DNA of 64,000 nt from Corbicula japonica (Eukaryota > Mollusca > Bivalvia > Venerida > Cyrenidae): contig JAZAYU010000202.1 in the NCBI GenBank assembly GCA_038501625.1, positions 682,001 to 746,000 of the forward strand, read 5' to 3'. Below are positions 46,283-57,865 of the stretch, one piece after another; position 1 is the stretch's first letter; each line of letters starts with the position of its first letter. The position numbers and the translations under genes are program-made. Under the pieces are notes generated by a model, which saw only the letters and a list, made by a program, of their open reading frames with translations, did not search any database and was not told the origin of the DNA.

Positions 46283-48730
46283 GTAATCATCATCATCGTC
46301 AACAACAACAACAACAACTCTAGATCGAGCTTAAATTTAGCTCACCGAAGAAATGATTTCTCCTACAACAAACTGTTTTACATGATCATATTCCCGCTGC
46401 TGCTGTTGCAACAACTGCTGTTGATGATGATCATTATCATCAACAACGACGACAACAACAACAACTCTAAAAAACACCTTGATTTTGCTTTGCTGAGAAA
46501 TGATTTCGTTCTAAATAAACCTTGTTTTTGCATGAAAATAAGGTCCGTTGCTGCTGTTGCTACTGCTACTGTTTATGATGATGAACATTATCGTCATTTA
46601 TGACAAATTTGTCAGAGAACGGAAAACGATTTGAAATTAAATAGCTTCAACGATAAATATCAATTTTGCATTCGGGCAACAAACATAAAGATACTGAAGC
46701 GTGTAAATGATGTATTTTTTGGAATGTGGTGCGTTATTGAACAGTGAATTTGTGACCGATTGTTTCGATTTGTTTCCAGGTTAAAGGGAGATGTGCAGGA
46801 TTGATGAATGGAACAGATTTGCGAAAAGGGTTATTAATCTGTTGAATATCATTATTTGAAGCTCAAATATTGATTTACTCCCGAAATATTTCAAACCAAT
46901 ATTTTATAAAAATGATATAAAAATGGTGTTTCCTATCCTATGCGACGCGCATAGGTTAGCTATTTTTGTATTTCCCGCGTAAAGCCGCGGTGGTTTTTGG
47001 GATTGTCACGTGATCACTTCAACCAAAATACGCATTCGGTGTACCTTGCCGACTATCGACGACGCCATTTGTTTCAAAATGCCTCGGCCACCACGAATAG
47101 TAAGCGTGACATTCCCATGATCGCTAAATATAGAATGTATTTTTGTATAGGGATTTCTTCAGCGGATTGTTTTCAGGTCCGGTAAAATGGTAAAATTAAC
47201 AGAAAAATTCCTCCTGGAGGGTTTGAAATGTAGAGTTTAGTGAAAAGTACACGTAAGTGTTACATAGATCGATCTGTTTACGATTTTACCGAGTACACCT
47301 GCTAGACCCTGAACATCTCCCTTTACACGTCCTACGGATCTGATTAAATGTCGATTGATCACAGCTGTGTGCTCGTTTGAAAAAACTGGAGTCACCACAG
47401 ATGGCAATAACTGAAAATAATGATGCAATTTGGAAAATATATTTTCAATAAAATTGAAATTCATAGGATGGATTGCTGATCTTACCATTTTTACTAATTC
47501 AAATAAAATAAAAAGAACATGCCAGTGACATAATGCTTCCCTTTGAACGTCAATACCACTACATCATCATCATTATCGCAAGCATCACCATCATCATCAG
47601 CAGCAGCATCGTCAGCAACAACAACAACAGCTTTAGATTTAGCATATTTTAGCTTTTCGAAAACAAAAAAGATTTCGTTCAGACCTAACTGTGTTTGACA
47701 TGACCGTATGTTCGTTACTGCTATTGCTACATCTGCTACTGATGATGATCATTATCAACACAAACCACAACAATAACATCTCTTAGAAACGCTTAATTTA
47801 GCTTTGCGAAGAAATGATTTCGTTCACATCATGCCGTATGTTACCCTATCATCATCATCATCATCAACGACGACGACGACGACAACAACAACAACAACTG
47901 TTTAAAACTCTTAATTTTGCTTTGCGGAGAAATTATGTCGTTCTAATGAAACCCTGTTTTACATAATATTAGGCCAATTGCTGCTGTTGCTATTGCTGCT
48001 GTTAATGATGATCAACATTATCAACATTCATGATAAAAATGTCAAAGAACGGAAAACGATTAGAAATTAAATGGGTTTAACGATAAATATTGATTTTGCC
48101 TTCGACCGAAGCGTGTAAATGATGTTATTTTTGGAATGTGGTGCGTTATTAAACAGTGAATTTGTGACCGATTCTTTTAATTAGTTTCCATGTTAAATTT
48201 TATAATATTCTGATTTAAAATCGGTTGATAACAGCTGTGTCCTCGTTTGAAAACCGGAGTCACTCTCATAAAGCACAGATGGCAATAACGGCAAACAACA
48301 GAAAAAAACATACGTTTAATCTTAATAGAGATTTTCGAAGAACAGCTTCGTCCTTAGGCTGTTTGCTTTTAATGCTTTTCCTTTTGACGTTATCGTCGTC
48401 ATTATCATCACAAGCATCACCATCATCATCATTCTATTCAGCAGCAGCTTCGTCAACAGCAACAACTCTAGATTACTCTTAATTAAGCTTTCCGTAGAAA
48501 TGATTTCGTCCACAACAAACCGCGTCTTACATGATCCTATGTCCATTGATGCTGTTGCTTCATCTGCTGATGATAACGATTCTTATCAACAACAACGAAA
48601 ACTCTCAAAGAGACCTAATTTAGCATTGCCAAGAAATGATTTCGTTCTAATCCTAAAGTGATTTACATGATATTAATCCCGTTGCTGCTGCTGCTGCTGC
48701 TGCTGCTACTGCTGTTTATGACAATCAACA
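46230..48730. repeat. Module D: repeated trinucleotide-flanked blocks
   Basis: A block order repeats at about 46239-46620, 47560-47760, 47840-48060 and 48390-48720: (ATC)n, (AAC)n, a CTCTAGAT-type phrase, AATTTAGCTTTGCGAAGAAA, TGATTTCGTTC, ACATGAT, (GCTGTT)n or (GCTGCT)n, GATGATCATTATCA. Between some copies lies a shared spacer with GAACGGAAAACGATTTGAAA and ACGATAAATATTGATTTTGC. Microsatellites begin and end each block. The long open frame at 46136-46603 is only this repeat. Confidence 0.8.
46937..46955. repeat. Short perfect inverted repeat
   Basis: CCTATGCG-ACG-CGCATAGG. It sits just upstream of a CpG-richer patch with GTCACGTGATC and CGCCATTTG (about 47007-47070), possibly an old promoter or transposon end. 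Confidence 0.6.
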
Positions 48731-48954
48731 TTATCACTATTTATGATAATTTATTAAATAATGTTAGCGATTTAACAATCCGGGATTTTTTTAATTAATA
48801 ATTCCTGTCACGTGTAATACTGAAAAATGTCGGAAGGTTTGATACTTAGATCCATCTCCGTGTATTAAATAAAATCAGCAACCCGTTAATTTGATAAAAA
48901 ATAAAATCATGATGATGATGATAATGATGATGGATATGGATGCGGATGTTAACA

Positions 48955-49035
48955 GTGTTAACAAAGACGGTTGATCTGGATCAACACTGGTCGCACACGC
49001 AATAAAACCGTATGCAGAATAAAGGGTGATAAACG
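48955..49035. mobile_element. MITE family B, truncated copy
   Basis: GGTTGATCTGGATCAACACT, GGTCGCACACGCAATAAAAC and TATGCAGAATAAAGGGTGAT match the right half of the 22786 copy. Confidence 0.6.
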
Positions 49036-49644
49036 AACGCTTAGCGAGCGATGTTTTTATAAACATGTACTTATGAAGAAAGATAGTCAGATATCTGTTA
49101 TGATTTCCGATTCATATTAAATATTATGAACACCAGCAATCAGTTGTTAAAACCGTCCGTCTTTGGATACAGGAGATATTCGTACTCAACTCTGAAGTTA
49201 AAATAATGCACTTGGAGTTCCACAGGTACTCCAACCATTGGCATATCTATTTGTTTCAATATTATTAATGTTACAAAACATTCATAGAGAATAACTTTTC
49301 CGAGCACACACGATGTTACACGTGTTCTTAGAATTTAAATTCGTCTGATTTAAGGTTTGAAAACTGTAATATTTCCGCCAAATCGACTTATACAGTCACT
49401 ATTCGTTTCTTTCCGAACGCCGATTCGTACGTTTCCGGTTGATACTATTTTCGTTAATCTACTCTTTAGGTGTTTCCCGCGATTATGACGTCATAAATAA
49501 CTAAATCAAATAATAAAAAATGCGGATATGAAATTGGTGTAATGTAAATAAATATTGTCATAAAAATATTCAAAATGAAACTGGAGACGAACAACACTTT
49601 GCAATTAATACAGGTTATAAAATAATGACGTTCTCTTCATCAAT

Positions 49645-49740
49645 CCTCTGTGGCGCAATGGTAACGATCTGGGTTCGTCATTTTGACGGACCCGGTTCAA
49701 TCCTCGGAAAATGAACCTTTTTTCCCTTTTTCTTTTTTCT
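49645..49740 (+). ncRNA. tRNA-like Pol III unit with a 12-bp hairpin
   Basis: TGGCGCAATGG (49651-49661) fits the Pol III A box, and GGTTCAATCC (49694-49703) fits the B box 43 bp downstream, the usual tRNA-like spacing. Runs of T follow from 49718 as possible terminators. Between the boxes CTGGGTTCGTCA (49669-49680) pairs with TGACGGACCCGG (49684-49695) with two G-T wobbles, an unbroken 12-bp stem with a 3-base loop. This replaces a normal anticodon arm. The D stem and acceptor stem do not pair well, so it is not an ordinary tRNA. A tRNA-derived SINE head, a tRNA pseudogene or a structured small RNA are all possible. Confidence 0.4.
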
Positions 49741-51989
49741 TTAAATTATTGTGAGGTAATTTTTTGGAAAAAAATGGTATTATCAATAGTTTAAAAATTT
49801 GGAAATAAATGTTATTATTCTTCATTTTCATTTAGAGCCATTGAAACTGAAATATTGTAATGATATTATTACAAAATGCTGACCCTTTTTGATGCAGCAA
49901 CAGAAAAATGATGCGATCCAACTAAAATGATTGTAGAATATGTAATTTCATTTAGGAAAATATTGCTATTTTATTGTTTTTCATATTTGAACTGTATTTT
50001 TGTAATACATGTCTCATATAAAAGTAATTGTATGTGTTTGCATGATGATTTTTCCCTATAAAAGAATGCTTTGGTTACTATGGTTACGGTTGCCAAAATT
50101 ATTTTTTGAAGTTAAAATTTAACCAGAATAGCTGATTGCTAGCGTATTTCTTGTTGTTTTTTTTTTTCAAAAATTTGAGGGGATATAAAAAATGACCATT
50201 TGTAAACCAAGCCCTTTGGTTTTTTGTGGTTTTAATCGCTTGGTCCGGGCCTTAGGTACCATTTTGTACGCCAATAAAATGAAAACGAGAAGGTGAAGTG
50301 CTTTTAGTTTTTATTATTTGATTCTATACACACTGCAGATAATTTTTTATGTATAACTCAGTAATTTTATTGCATTAAACACGCACAAAAATCACAGATA
50401 AAAACTTGCTTTTTTTCAGCTCGGAAAATTGTGCATTTCCGGAGCTGGGGAGCACTTTAAAAAATTTTTTTATAAAGTTTTAGAAATAAATTCCAAACAA
50501 AATGCTTGTTTTTCCTGTTCAGGTATATGCCCTTTTAATAATTAGCCTTTATATCACAACATTTTACAATCTTTAAAAGAAATGAAGATGATCTTAGCTT
50601 CTTGTATGTTTGATTTTACAGCCCATTTTTCAAAACAGAGGGGCGCCATCTAAAATACTGAATTTCTCAAGTTACGCAAGGTTAAAGGTTTTTGAAAACT
50701 ATTGTTTAGATGTCTAAATGGATGTACTTGGAAATGAAAACAGCATAATCCCATCAGCAAAATTGAATATTACATTTCTAAAACATAAACATCTACTGTG
50801 GTATCATTTAATTTCGCCGGGAAGCCGCGAATGACATTTTCGCGCAGACATAAATTCGCGAAGTTGTATATACGCAAAGTTGTATTATCCTTATAAGAGG
50901 CACTATAAAGTTTGGAAATTTTGCTGGAATTTCATTTCGCGCAATGGGGTCCAACTGATATACAGAGTTATCTCAATATTCTGTCTTAAGTTGCCTCCCT
51001 TTGTAACGCGCACCTGTTACTGGGTAGTTCCGGCCTGAGATTGACAATTAAGAACAGACATGCAGTAGTCATCCGTGGTTCTTTCAAAACGTTTTTATAG
51101 GTTCTGGTTGTTCAGAGATCAGCATTATACATAAAAACGTTTGATTATTATCATTGAAAGGAAATATAGATAGTCGTACAGTGCAGGGCCTAATATTTAA
51201 ATTTTCTCTTCTAACCATTTTTAATTAATGCATTGGAGAGGTTTGTGTGTAACATCGTTATGTTCGACACCTTCGGTATCTAATAACAAGTAATAGATAC
51301 TCATTTCATCTGCTCAAAAATGACAGATTTGAGGAAAAGAAAAGTTAGAAAACCTTAAAGAGGTAGTTACATTTATAACACATGATATAAATTTTGACGT
51401 CCGCCAATAAAACGCCAGTTCCCTTTTATGCATGTTCTTGCATACCCATGCAACCAATTTTTCTGCCTGGAATCCAATAGAACTTTTTAATAACCGAGCT
51501 TTTTCCTACAAATTGAATGAACTTCTGAATCATTCGGTTCACCGATTTGTGCCATGTTTATACTGTGCCAATATACTGCTATTGTTTTTCTCCAAAAAGT
51601 CCTTTCTTATTTTTTTATACCATTTAGAACATATTCAAATATTGTTTCATAATGTTTTCACGTTTTTCTCTTTATTTCTGATTTTATAGTTAATTTAGTT
51701 AAAATCAATTTTAATTATTAAATATTTTAAAACACAGTAGCATAGTATTTTGTAACAAAAATTGAGCCTCGAGTGGTATGTGAATATTAAGTCTACAGGT
51801 AGACCTTATATATGGAATTAAAATGACACTCGCATATCTGGAGGGTGTTTTTGAGATTGTGAAGTCTAAGATCAGTAATGAATATACATATCATTTAAAG
51901 ACGCTGCAGTTCAAATCAAAGTTCAAATTAAACAAATGAATTAGAACGTACACAATTAGTAAACTTCACGAAAGTAAGAAATGGGTCGG
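49741..51989. other. Intronic sequence, no gene seen
   Basis: ATCATTTAATTTCGC / AATTCGCGAAGTTG phrases around 50805-50945 look like an old repeat. No exon is supported. Confidence 0.4.
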
Positions 51990-52560
51990 TCTTTTGGAAA
52001 TATTTATCGCTGTTTGATCTTAGCGAAATCGATGCCATAAAACAATTAAGTTTTTCGCCATAAATTTTATGGCTAAAAAATCGCTATAAAATATATGGCG
52101 ATTTTTAGCCATAAATTTATTGCGAAATTCCGCCATTTTTTCATTGCGAAAAACCGCCATGGCGATTTTTAAAAATGATTTTAACCGCGATTTGAAATAG
52201 GGAGAAGTTCAATAATGATTCTAACGTTACATTTCAATGCGTATAAACGATTTCGGAAAAATGATTGAAAATCGCCATGGCGAAATAACGCCATTTCAAA
52301 TTTATGGCTAAAATCGCCATGGGGATTTCATGGCGACGAAAAATCGCCATGGCGTTTCCGAAATCGCCATGGCGATTTTGGTGTTTGAGACACGATAGCT
52401 CACTCATTTTTAGAGATATTGGTTCAAAACATAGTACGTTTTATTATTAGATCCCCCAACTATATATTAAAGAAAAAACATTTAGTGTAGGACCCTTAAA
52501 AAGGGTACCTGAGTTTTCGAATTCACCGGATTCGCAAACATTCAAAGTTCTTTCTTTATC
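51990..52560 (-). repeat. CGCCATGGCG-rich dispersed repeat, inverted copy
   Basis: Reverse-complement counterpart of 23219-23740. AAATCGCCATGGCGATTTTG, ACGATAGCTCACTCATTTTT, TTATTATTAGATCCCCCAAC, CATTTAGTGTAGGACCC and TTCACCGGATTCGCAAACAT appear in mirrored order. It lies near the 3' end of the same 31-kb intron. Confidence 0.85.
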
Positions 52561-52799
52561 ATCATTAAACAGTCATACGGTCATCCGAGTGTAAAAAACA
52601 CCTTTATAACTGGTTTTTGTTTAAATCATTTCAACATAAAGGATTTGAATTTGGTTCTTTAACTTACCTTCTTGATGAATAGATGGAGACCAGACTGTCA
52701 AATCTAGAACTAAAGTTTTGTGATTTTTGCACAGTAACTCTTAAATTTTATGATAGCTATATTCTGGTGAACCAGCAGTGACTGTACTGTTACAGTAGT

Positions 52800-53365
52800 A
52801 GTCCCAGGACACATAACATGTTGTTATACCCAGACCAGCTTGTCTGTCGGTCTGTCTGGTGGTCCATCTTGTCTTATGGTTTCTGGATTATAATTCATGA
52901 ACGGCTTAACAGATTTTTATAATTTTTGGTACACAAATGTAACATTACAAGGTACAGATCAAGTTTGATTTTGGGGTTGGTGAGGTCAATATCAAGGTCA
53001 CTGTTCCTAAAAATAGTTTCTGGATGACAGCTCGTGAAATACTTCACATATTTAATCAGTTTTTGGAACAAAGATGTAACATCACAAGATTAAGGCCAAG
53101 TTTTACTTTGGGGGCCTGCTGAATCATTCATTTCTGCTCAGTAATTTAAGTTTGGAATGAGATTATTAATGAAATTTGCTGTAGAGGTAACTTCTGTGAA
53201 AACGAAACTTGGGATCAAAAGTAGGTGGGTGAGGTCAAGGTCATGGCTACATGGGTCTATGTTTCTATTGTTACATTATGCCAAATATCCTAGGCATTGC
53301 CAGTTCCATTATCAAGCATCCATTTCGGGGTATCAATCACCTTCGGTGATACTTCTAGCTATGTG
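52800..53365. repeat. Satellite-type element with TCAAGGTCA motifs
   Basis: A CTTGTCTGTCGGTCTGTCTG leader, then two or three diverged ~140-bp monomers with AATTCATGAACGGCTTAAC, GGTACACAAATGTAACATTA, TATCAAGGTCACTGTTCCTA, AAAATAGTTTCTGG. Ends near GGGGTATCAATCACCTTCGG. Same architecture as the 61475 element. Confidence 0.7.
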
Positions 53366-53751
53366 GAGCTGTCTTGTTGAAGTTGTTAACCGCATAACAT
53401 GCATTTCTCAGCTCAAAAACATGGATTGTTTCAAACATTGACATTATTTTGCTGTACAAGAGCAAAATTACAAATGGCTCAAATCCCAGCAGGATGATAT
53501 ATTTATTTGATGGATACATGCTATCCCTGAAATTTCAGTTCTAAACCAGGTGATATTTTGGGAGGCCTTTTCTGTTAAAACAAGTATAAATCTGAATTTT
53601 ATGTTATGGTTTGGACTAAATACAATCTTCTATTTGTGGTTTCGTGCAAACAAAATATTTTTATTTTTTTTTTTATTTTATTAAGATATTAGAAAACATT
53701 TCCTAAAATTTCTCTTACATTGAGAATGATGATGTTGTGTCTTTTAATTAG

Positions 53752-54006
53752 GATTCCGATGTGCAATGAATAAGGTGGAAAATGAAGGAGCTGCAAATAC
53801 CACAGATAATATTAATGAAACTATTGGAGTGACAATGGATAGCTGCAGAGATCTTTGTCAGAATAATAAGGACTGTGCAGTAGCCACGTACCAGTATATT
53901 CCAATTCAAAGTATTGGATTTCTTTGCAGCCTTTACAACAGTAGTTACACTGCTAGCATAAATGTTAACATAACAGCATTCCACAAGAATTGCAGTGAAA
54001 GACCAG
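53752..54006 (+). CDS. EGF/PAN-domain protein, exon d (PAN/apple domain)
   Basis: Acceptor TTTTAATTAG, donor CCAG|GTATGT; the exon is phase 1-1. It encodes about 85 residues with six Cys: RFRCAMNKVENEGA, VTMDSCRDLCQNNKDCAVAT, GFLCSLYNSS, FHKNCSERPG. The SC-x3-C-x5-C...C-x-LY...C pattern and length are those of a PAN/apple domain, a fold that binds proteins or carbohydrates outside cells. Several NxS/T sequons (NTT, NET, NSS, NIT) suggest glycosylation. The first Cys might instead close the short EGF of exon c. As a symmetric exon coding one whole domain it is a classic exon-shuffling unit. The 82-codon frame starting at ATG 53766 is an in-exon artefact. Confidence 0.88.
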
Positions 54007-54540
54007 GTATGTAAATATTATCATTGAACGTTCTAATCTGTGTTTGTGGTGCTGTTATTTTTCTATGCTTCACTTATAAAAACCTCCATAAATTAAAATA
54101 AACATAAAGACCAGGCTTTATATAAAATTAAAACTTGATAATATTGTAATATTTAAAGTATGTTATACAGTCCACTCACTTTGTGTCGAATTTGTCGGGA
54201 CAGTAGATTTTATTTCGAGATATTTGAAGTTCCATACATCTGAATCGGCGCCAATGCACGAATAATATACCTATATGCTTCTAATGCTGACATGATTGTG
54301 AGCAATAGTGGTTGTTACCAAGAACATGTATATGAATATTTCAGGTAATTAATTCGTGTATCGAATTAAAATAGAAAAGTATGTTTATTCGATTATATTT
54401 ATTACATGTAAAAAACAAACATCATTATCCTTGTGTAACATCGTTGTCATCTATGATCTATGTGTTTAAGTCGTTAATAAAATTTTTATAAGGTAAACTT
54501 ATTCAAATAAATATTCAGTTAATAATCATTAGCTTGAAGC
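54007..54540. other. Intron 4, 5' part
   Basis: AT-rich; no feature is seen before the tandem array. Confidence 0.5.
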
Positions 54541-56305
54541 TTTCTTTTTGTGCTACAGTTTTGTTGGATCAGTCATGTTTTTATCCCCGGCCGATGAAAT
54601 CGGGAGGGGAATATTGTTTTTGCGTTGCGGGAACCATCAGTACCAAGAGGAGATGCGCATATCGTCATCATGTTCCGGTCATACCATTTAGCACAGAGTC
54701 ATGGCCCATTGATAACCTATGCATTATGTATACAGAGCAGTATTTGTTTCCGCGCTATTTCTCTGCAACTACTGAATGGATTTCAATGAAACTTTCTGGA
54801 AATCATCTTTACCAAGAGGATCGTCTTGTTCCGGTCAGACTGTTTAACACAGAGTTATTGCCCTTTGATAACTTATGCATTATGCATATAGAGCAGTATT
54901 CATTTCCGCGCTATTTCACTGCAACTACTGAATGGATTTCAATGAAACTTTCTAGAAACCGTCTATACCAAGAGGAGATGCGCATATCATCGTCTTGTTC
55001 CGGTCAGACTGTTTAACACAGAGTTATTATCCTTTGATAACTTATGCATTATGCATATATAGCAGTATTCATTTCTGCGCTATTTCTATGCAACAACTGA
55101 ATGGAATTCAATGAAAATTTCTTGAAACCATCAATAAGAAGAGGAGATGCGCATATCGTCGTCTTTTTCTGGTCAAACCGTTAAACACCGAGTTATTGCC
55201 CTTTGATAACTTATGCATTATGCGCATCTCCTCTTGGTATTAATGGTTCCCAGAAAGTTTCATTGAAATCCATCCAATAATTGCAAAGTAATAGCAAGGA
55301 AACGATTGTTAAACGGTTTGACCAGAACAAGGCGACAATATACTACTAAATGGATTTCAATGAAACTTTCTGGGAACCATTAATACCAAGAGGAAATGCG
55401 CATATCGTCGTCTTATTCGTGTCAGACTGTTTAACACAGAGTAATTACCCTTTGATAACTTATTCATGATGCATATAGAGCAGTATTCGTTTCCGCGCTA
55501 TTTCTCTGCAACTACTGGATGGATTTCAATGAAACTTTCTGGGAGCCAACAATACCAAGAGGAGATGCGCATATTGTCGTCTTGTTCTGGTCAAACCGTT
55601 TAACACAGAGTAATTGCCATTCGATCTTATGCATTATGCATATAGAGCAATAATCGTTTCCTTGCAATTACTCTTCAATTATTGGATGGATTTCAATGAA
55701 ACTTTCTGGGAACCATTAATACCAAGAGGAGATGCGCATTTCGTCGTCTTATTCGTGTCAGACTGTTTAACAGAGAGTTATTGCCCTTTGATATCTTATG
55801 CAATATGCATATATTGCAGTATTCTTTTCCTCTGCAAATACTAGATGGATTTCAATGAAACTATTTGGGAGCCATCAATACCAAGTGGAGATGCGCATAT
55901 AGTTCCAGTCAGACTGTTTAACACAGAGTTTTGGCCCTTTGATAACTTAGGCATTATGCATATAGTGCAGTATTTGTTTCCGTGCTATTTCTCTGCAACT
56001 ACCAGATGGGTTTCAATTAAACTTTCTGGAAGCCTTTAATACCAAGAGGAGATATACATATTATCGTCTTGTTCCAGCAAGACTGTTTAACACAGAGTTA
56101 TGGCCCTTTGATAACTTATGCATTATGAATATACAGCAGTATTTGTTTCTGCGCTATTTCTCTGCAACTACTGGATGGATTTCAATGACTGTTTCTGTAA
56201 ACCTTTAATACCAACAAGCGATGGGAATATTGTCGTCCTGTTCCAGTCAGACCATTTAACACAGTTACGGCCCTTTGATAAGTTATTCCTTATCAATATA
56301 ATATA
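54541..56305. repeat. ~165-bp tandem array, about ten monomers
   Basis: ATGGATTTCAATGAAACTTT recurs at about 54774, 54932, 55103, 55351, 55519, 55683, 55843, 56004 and 56174. Each monomer also has CCAAGAGGAGATGCGCATAT, CGTCTTGTTCCGGTCAGAC, GTTTAACACAGAGTTATTG, CCCTTTGATAACTTATGCAT and GTTTCCGCGCTATTTCTCTG. The unit at 55215-55335 is inverted. Open frames in the array are monomer shadows. Confidence 0.93.
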
Positions 56306-57797
56306 GTTATTTGGTTTCTTGACAGGGTGCGGCGAAGGCGAGGGTAATACGGCACCTAGACAGGCAATGTATTTTCACAGACCCTGTCTAGAAACCAAAT
56401 AATTGTTTTATTTCACTGCAAAGAAATTTCTCCATCGATAAAAAAACTTAAAGACGACGATTTTCTGCCATAGGACTATACCTCATATTGGTTGTAATTA
56501 ATTTTGTGTACGACAGTTATTGGTGGTGTCTGATTTTTTGTTTATTTTTATTATGAATATTTTTCTTTTAAAAATTCACTGTTCAATTCTCGTCAATTGA
56601 CATATATTTCCCAAAAAACTAACTTTTTACGAAATATTTTTTATTTAATGTATAACACCCCCGTTGGTAGCCTCAAAGATTTGCTCCGCGTGCTATGCTA
56701 ATACTGGATACACTTTTGACAGGTCGCCTGTCATGTGTATTGGGCTGATTGACAGTTTGCATTATTACACTGCAAAGAAATTTCCTTGATTTTGATTGGT
56801 TGATACGCCGTAAATGTAAATCCATATCTACGGCCGAGCCGTAGATAAGTTGCGTGTTTTCCCCCCATTTGGTGCCCCTTTAAAACATAAACAAAATGGC
56901 GGCGTAATGTGCGTCGCTACGTTTCAAATTCTGTTGACTAAGTATATAAAAGGAATTACTTTTGTGAAATAAATGGTATGAAAAGCATAATGTTTTCGAA
57001 CTTTTTCTTAACCCATCGTAAGATATCCATAAAAAAGAGTTCTAACGGTAAATATTGCAAACTGTCAATCAGCCCAATACACATGACAGGCGACCTGTCA
57101 AAAGTGTATCCAGTATAAGCATAGCACGCGGAGCAAATCTTTGAGGCTACCAACGGGGGTGTTATACATTAAATAAAAAATATTTCGTAAAAAGTTAGTT
57201 ATTTTGGAAATAAATGTCAATTGACTAGAAATTGAACAGTGAATATTTAAAAGAAAAAAAATCATAATAAAAATAAAAAACAACAGACACCACCAATTAC
57301 TGTCGTACACAAAATTAATTACAAACAATAAGCGGTATAGTCCTATGGCAGAAAATCGTCGTCTTTAAGTTTTTTTTATCGATGGAAAAATTTCTTTGCA
57401 GTGTAATTAAACAATTATTTGGTTTCTTGACAGGGTGTGTGAGGATACATTGCCTGTCTAGGTGCCGTATTACCCGAGCCGTCAAGAAACCAAATAACTA
57501 TATAATATTTACCGTTAGAACTCTTTTTTTATGGATATCTTACGATGGGTTAAGTAAAAGTTCGAAAACATCATGCTTTTCATACCATTTATTTCACAAA
57601 AGTAATTCGTTTTATATACATTCTCAACAGAATTTGAAACGTAGCGACGCACATTACGCCGCCATTTTGTTTATGTTTTAAAGGGGCACCAAATGGGGGA
57701 AAACACGCAACTTATCTACGGCTCGGCCGTAGATATGGACGTATATTTACGGCGTATCAACCAATCAAAATCAAGGAAATTTCTTTGCATTGTAATA
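56306..57797. mobile_element. Composite foldback element, order A-Y-A'-Y'
   Basis: Blocks: P 56306-56403, X 56404-56761, Y 56762-57055, X' 57056-57412, P' 57415-57497, Y' 57504-57797; primes mark reverse complements. P+X (about 455 bp) pairs with X'+P', and Y (294 bp) pairs with Y'. P is itself a small element with inverted ends TTATTTGGTTTCTTGACAGG / CCTGTCTAGAAACCAAATAA. Y contains an ATCTACGGC..GCCGTAGAT hairpin and AAAATGGCGGCG. The composite interrupts the 165-bp array, which resumes at 57800. No transposase is visible. Confidence 0.9.
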
Positions 57798-57799
57798 AA

Positions 57800-57865
57800 G
57801 AGCAGTATTTATTTCCGTGCTATTTCTCTGCAACAGCTGGATGGATTTCAATGAAACTTACTATT
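57800..57865. repeat. Fragment of the 165-bp array beyond the foldback
   Basis: GAGCAGTATTTATTTCCGTG and GGATGGATTTCAATGAAACT match array monomers, showing that the 1.5-kb foldback was inserted into the array or arose within it. Confidence 0.85.

Noticed and set aside
46136..46603. 155-codon open frame with Ile and Asn runs
   Set aside because: Encoded by (ATC)n and (AAC)n tracts within the repeated module D; the frame is not preserved in sister modules.
54534..56306. Plus-strand open frames rich in MDFNETFWEP
   Set aside because: The same phrase recurs because of the 165-bp monomer. Frames shift between monomers and stops interrupt them.
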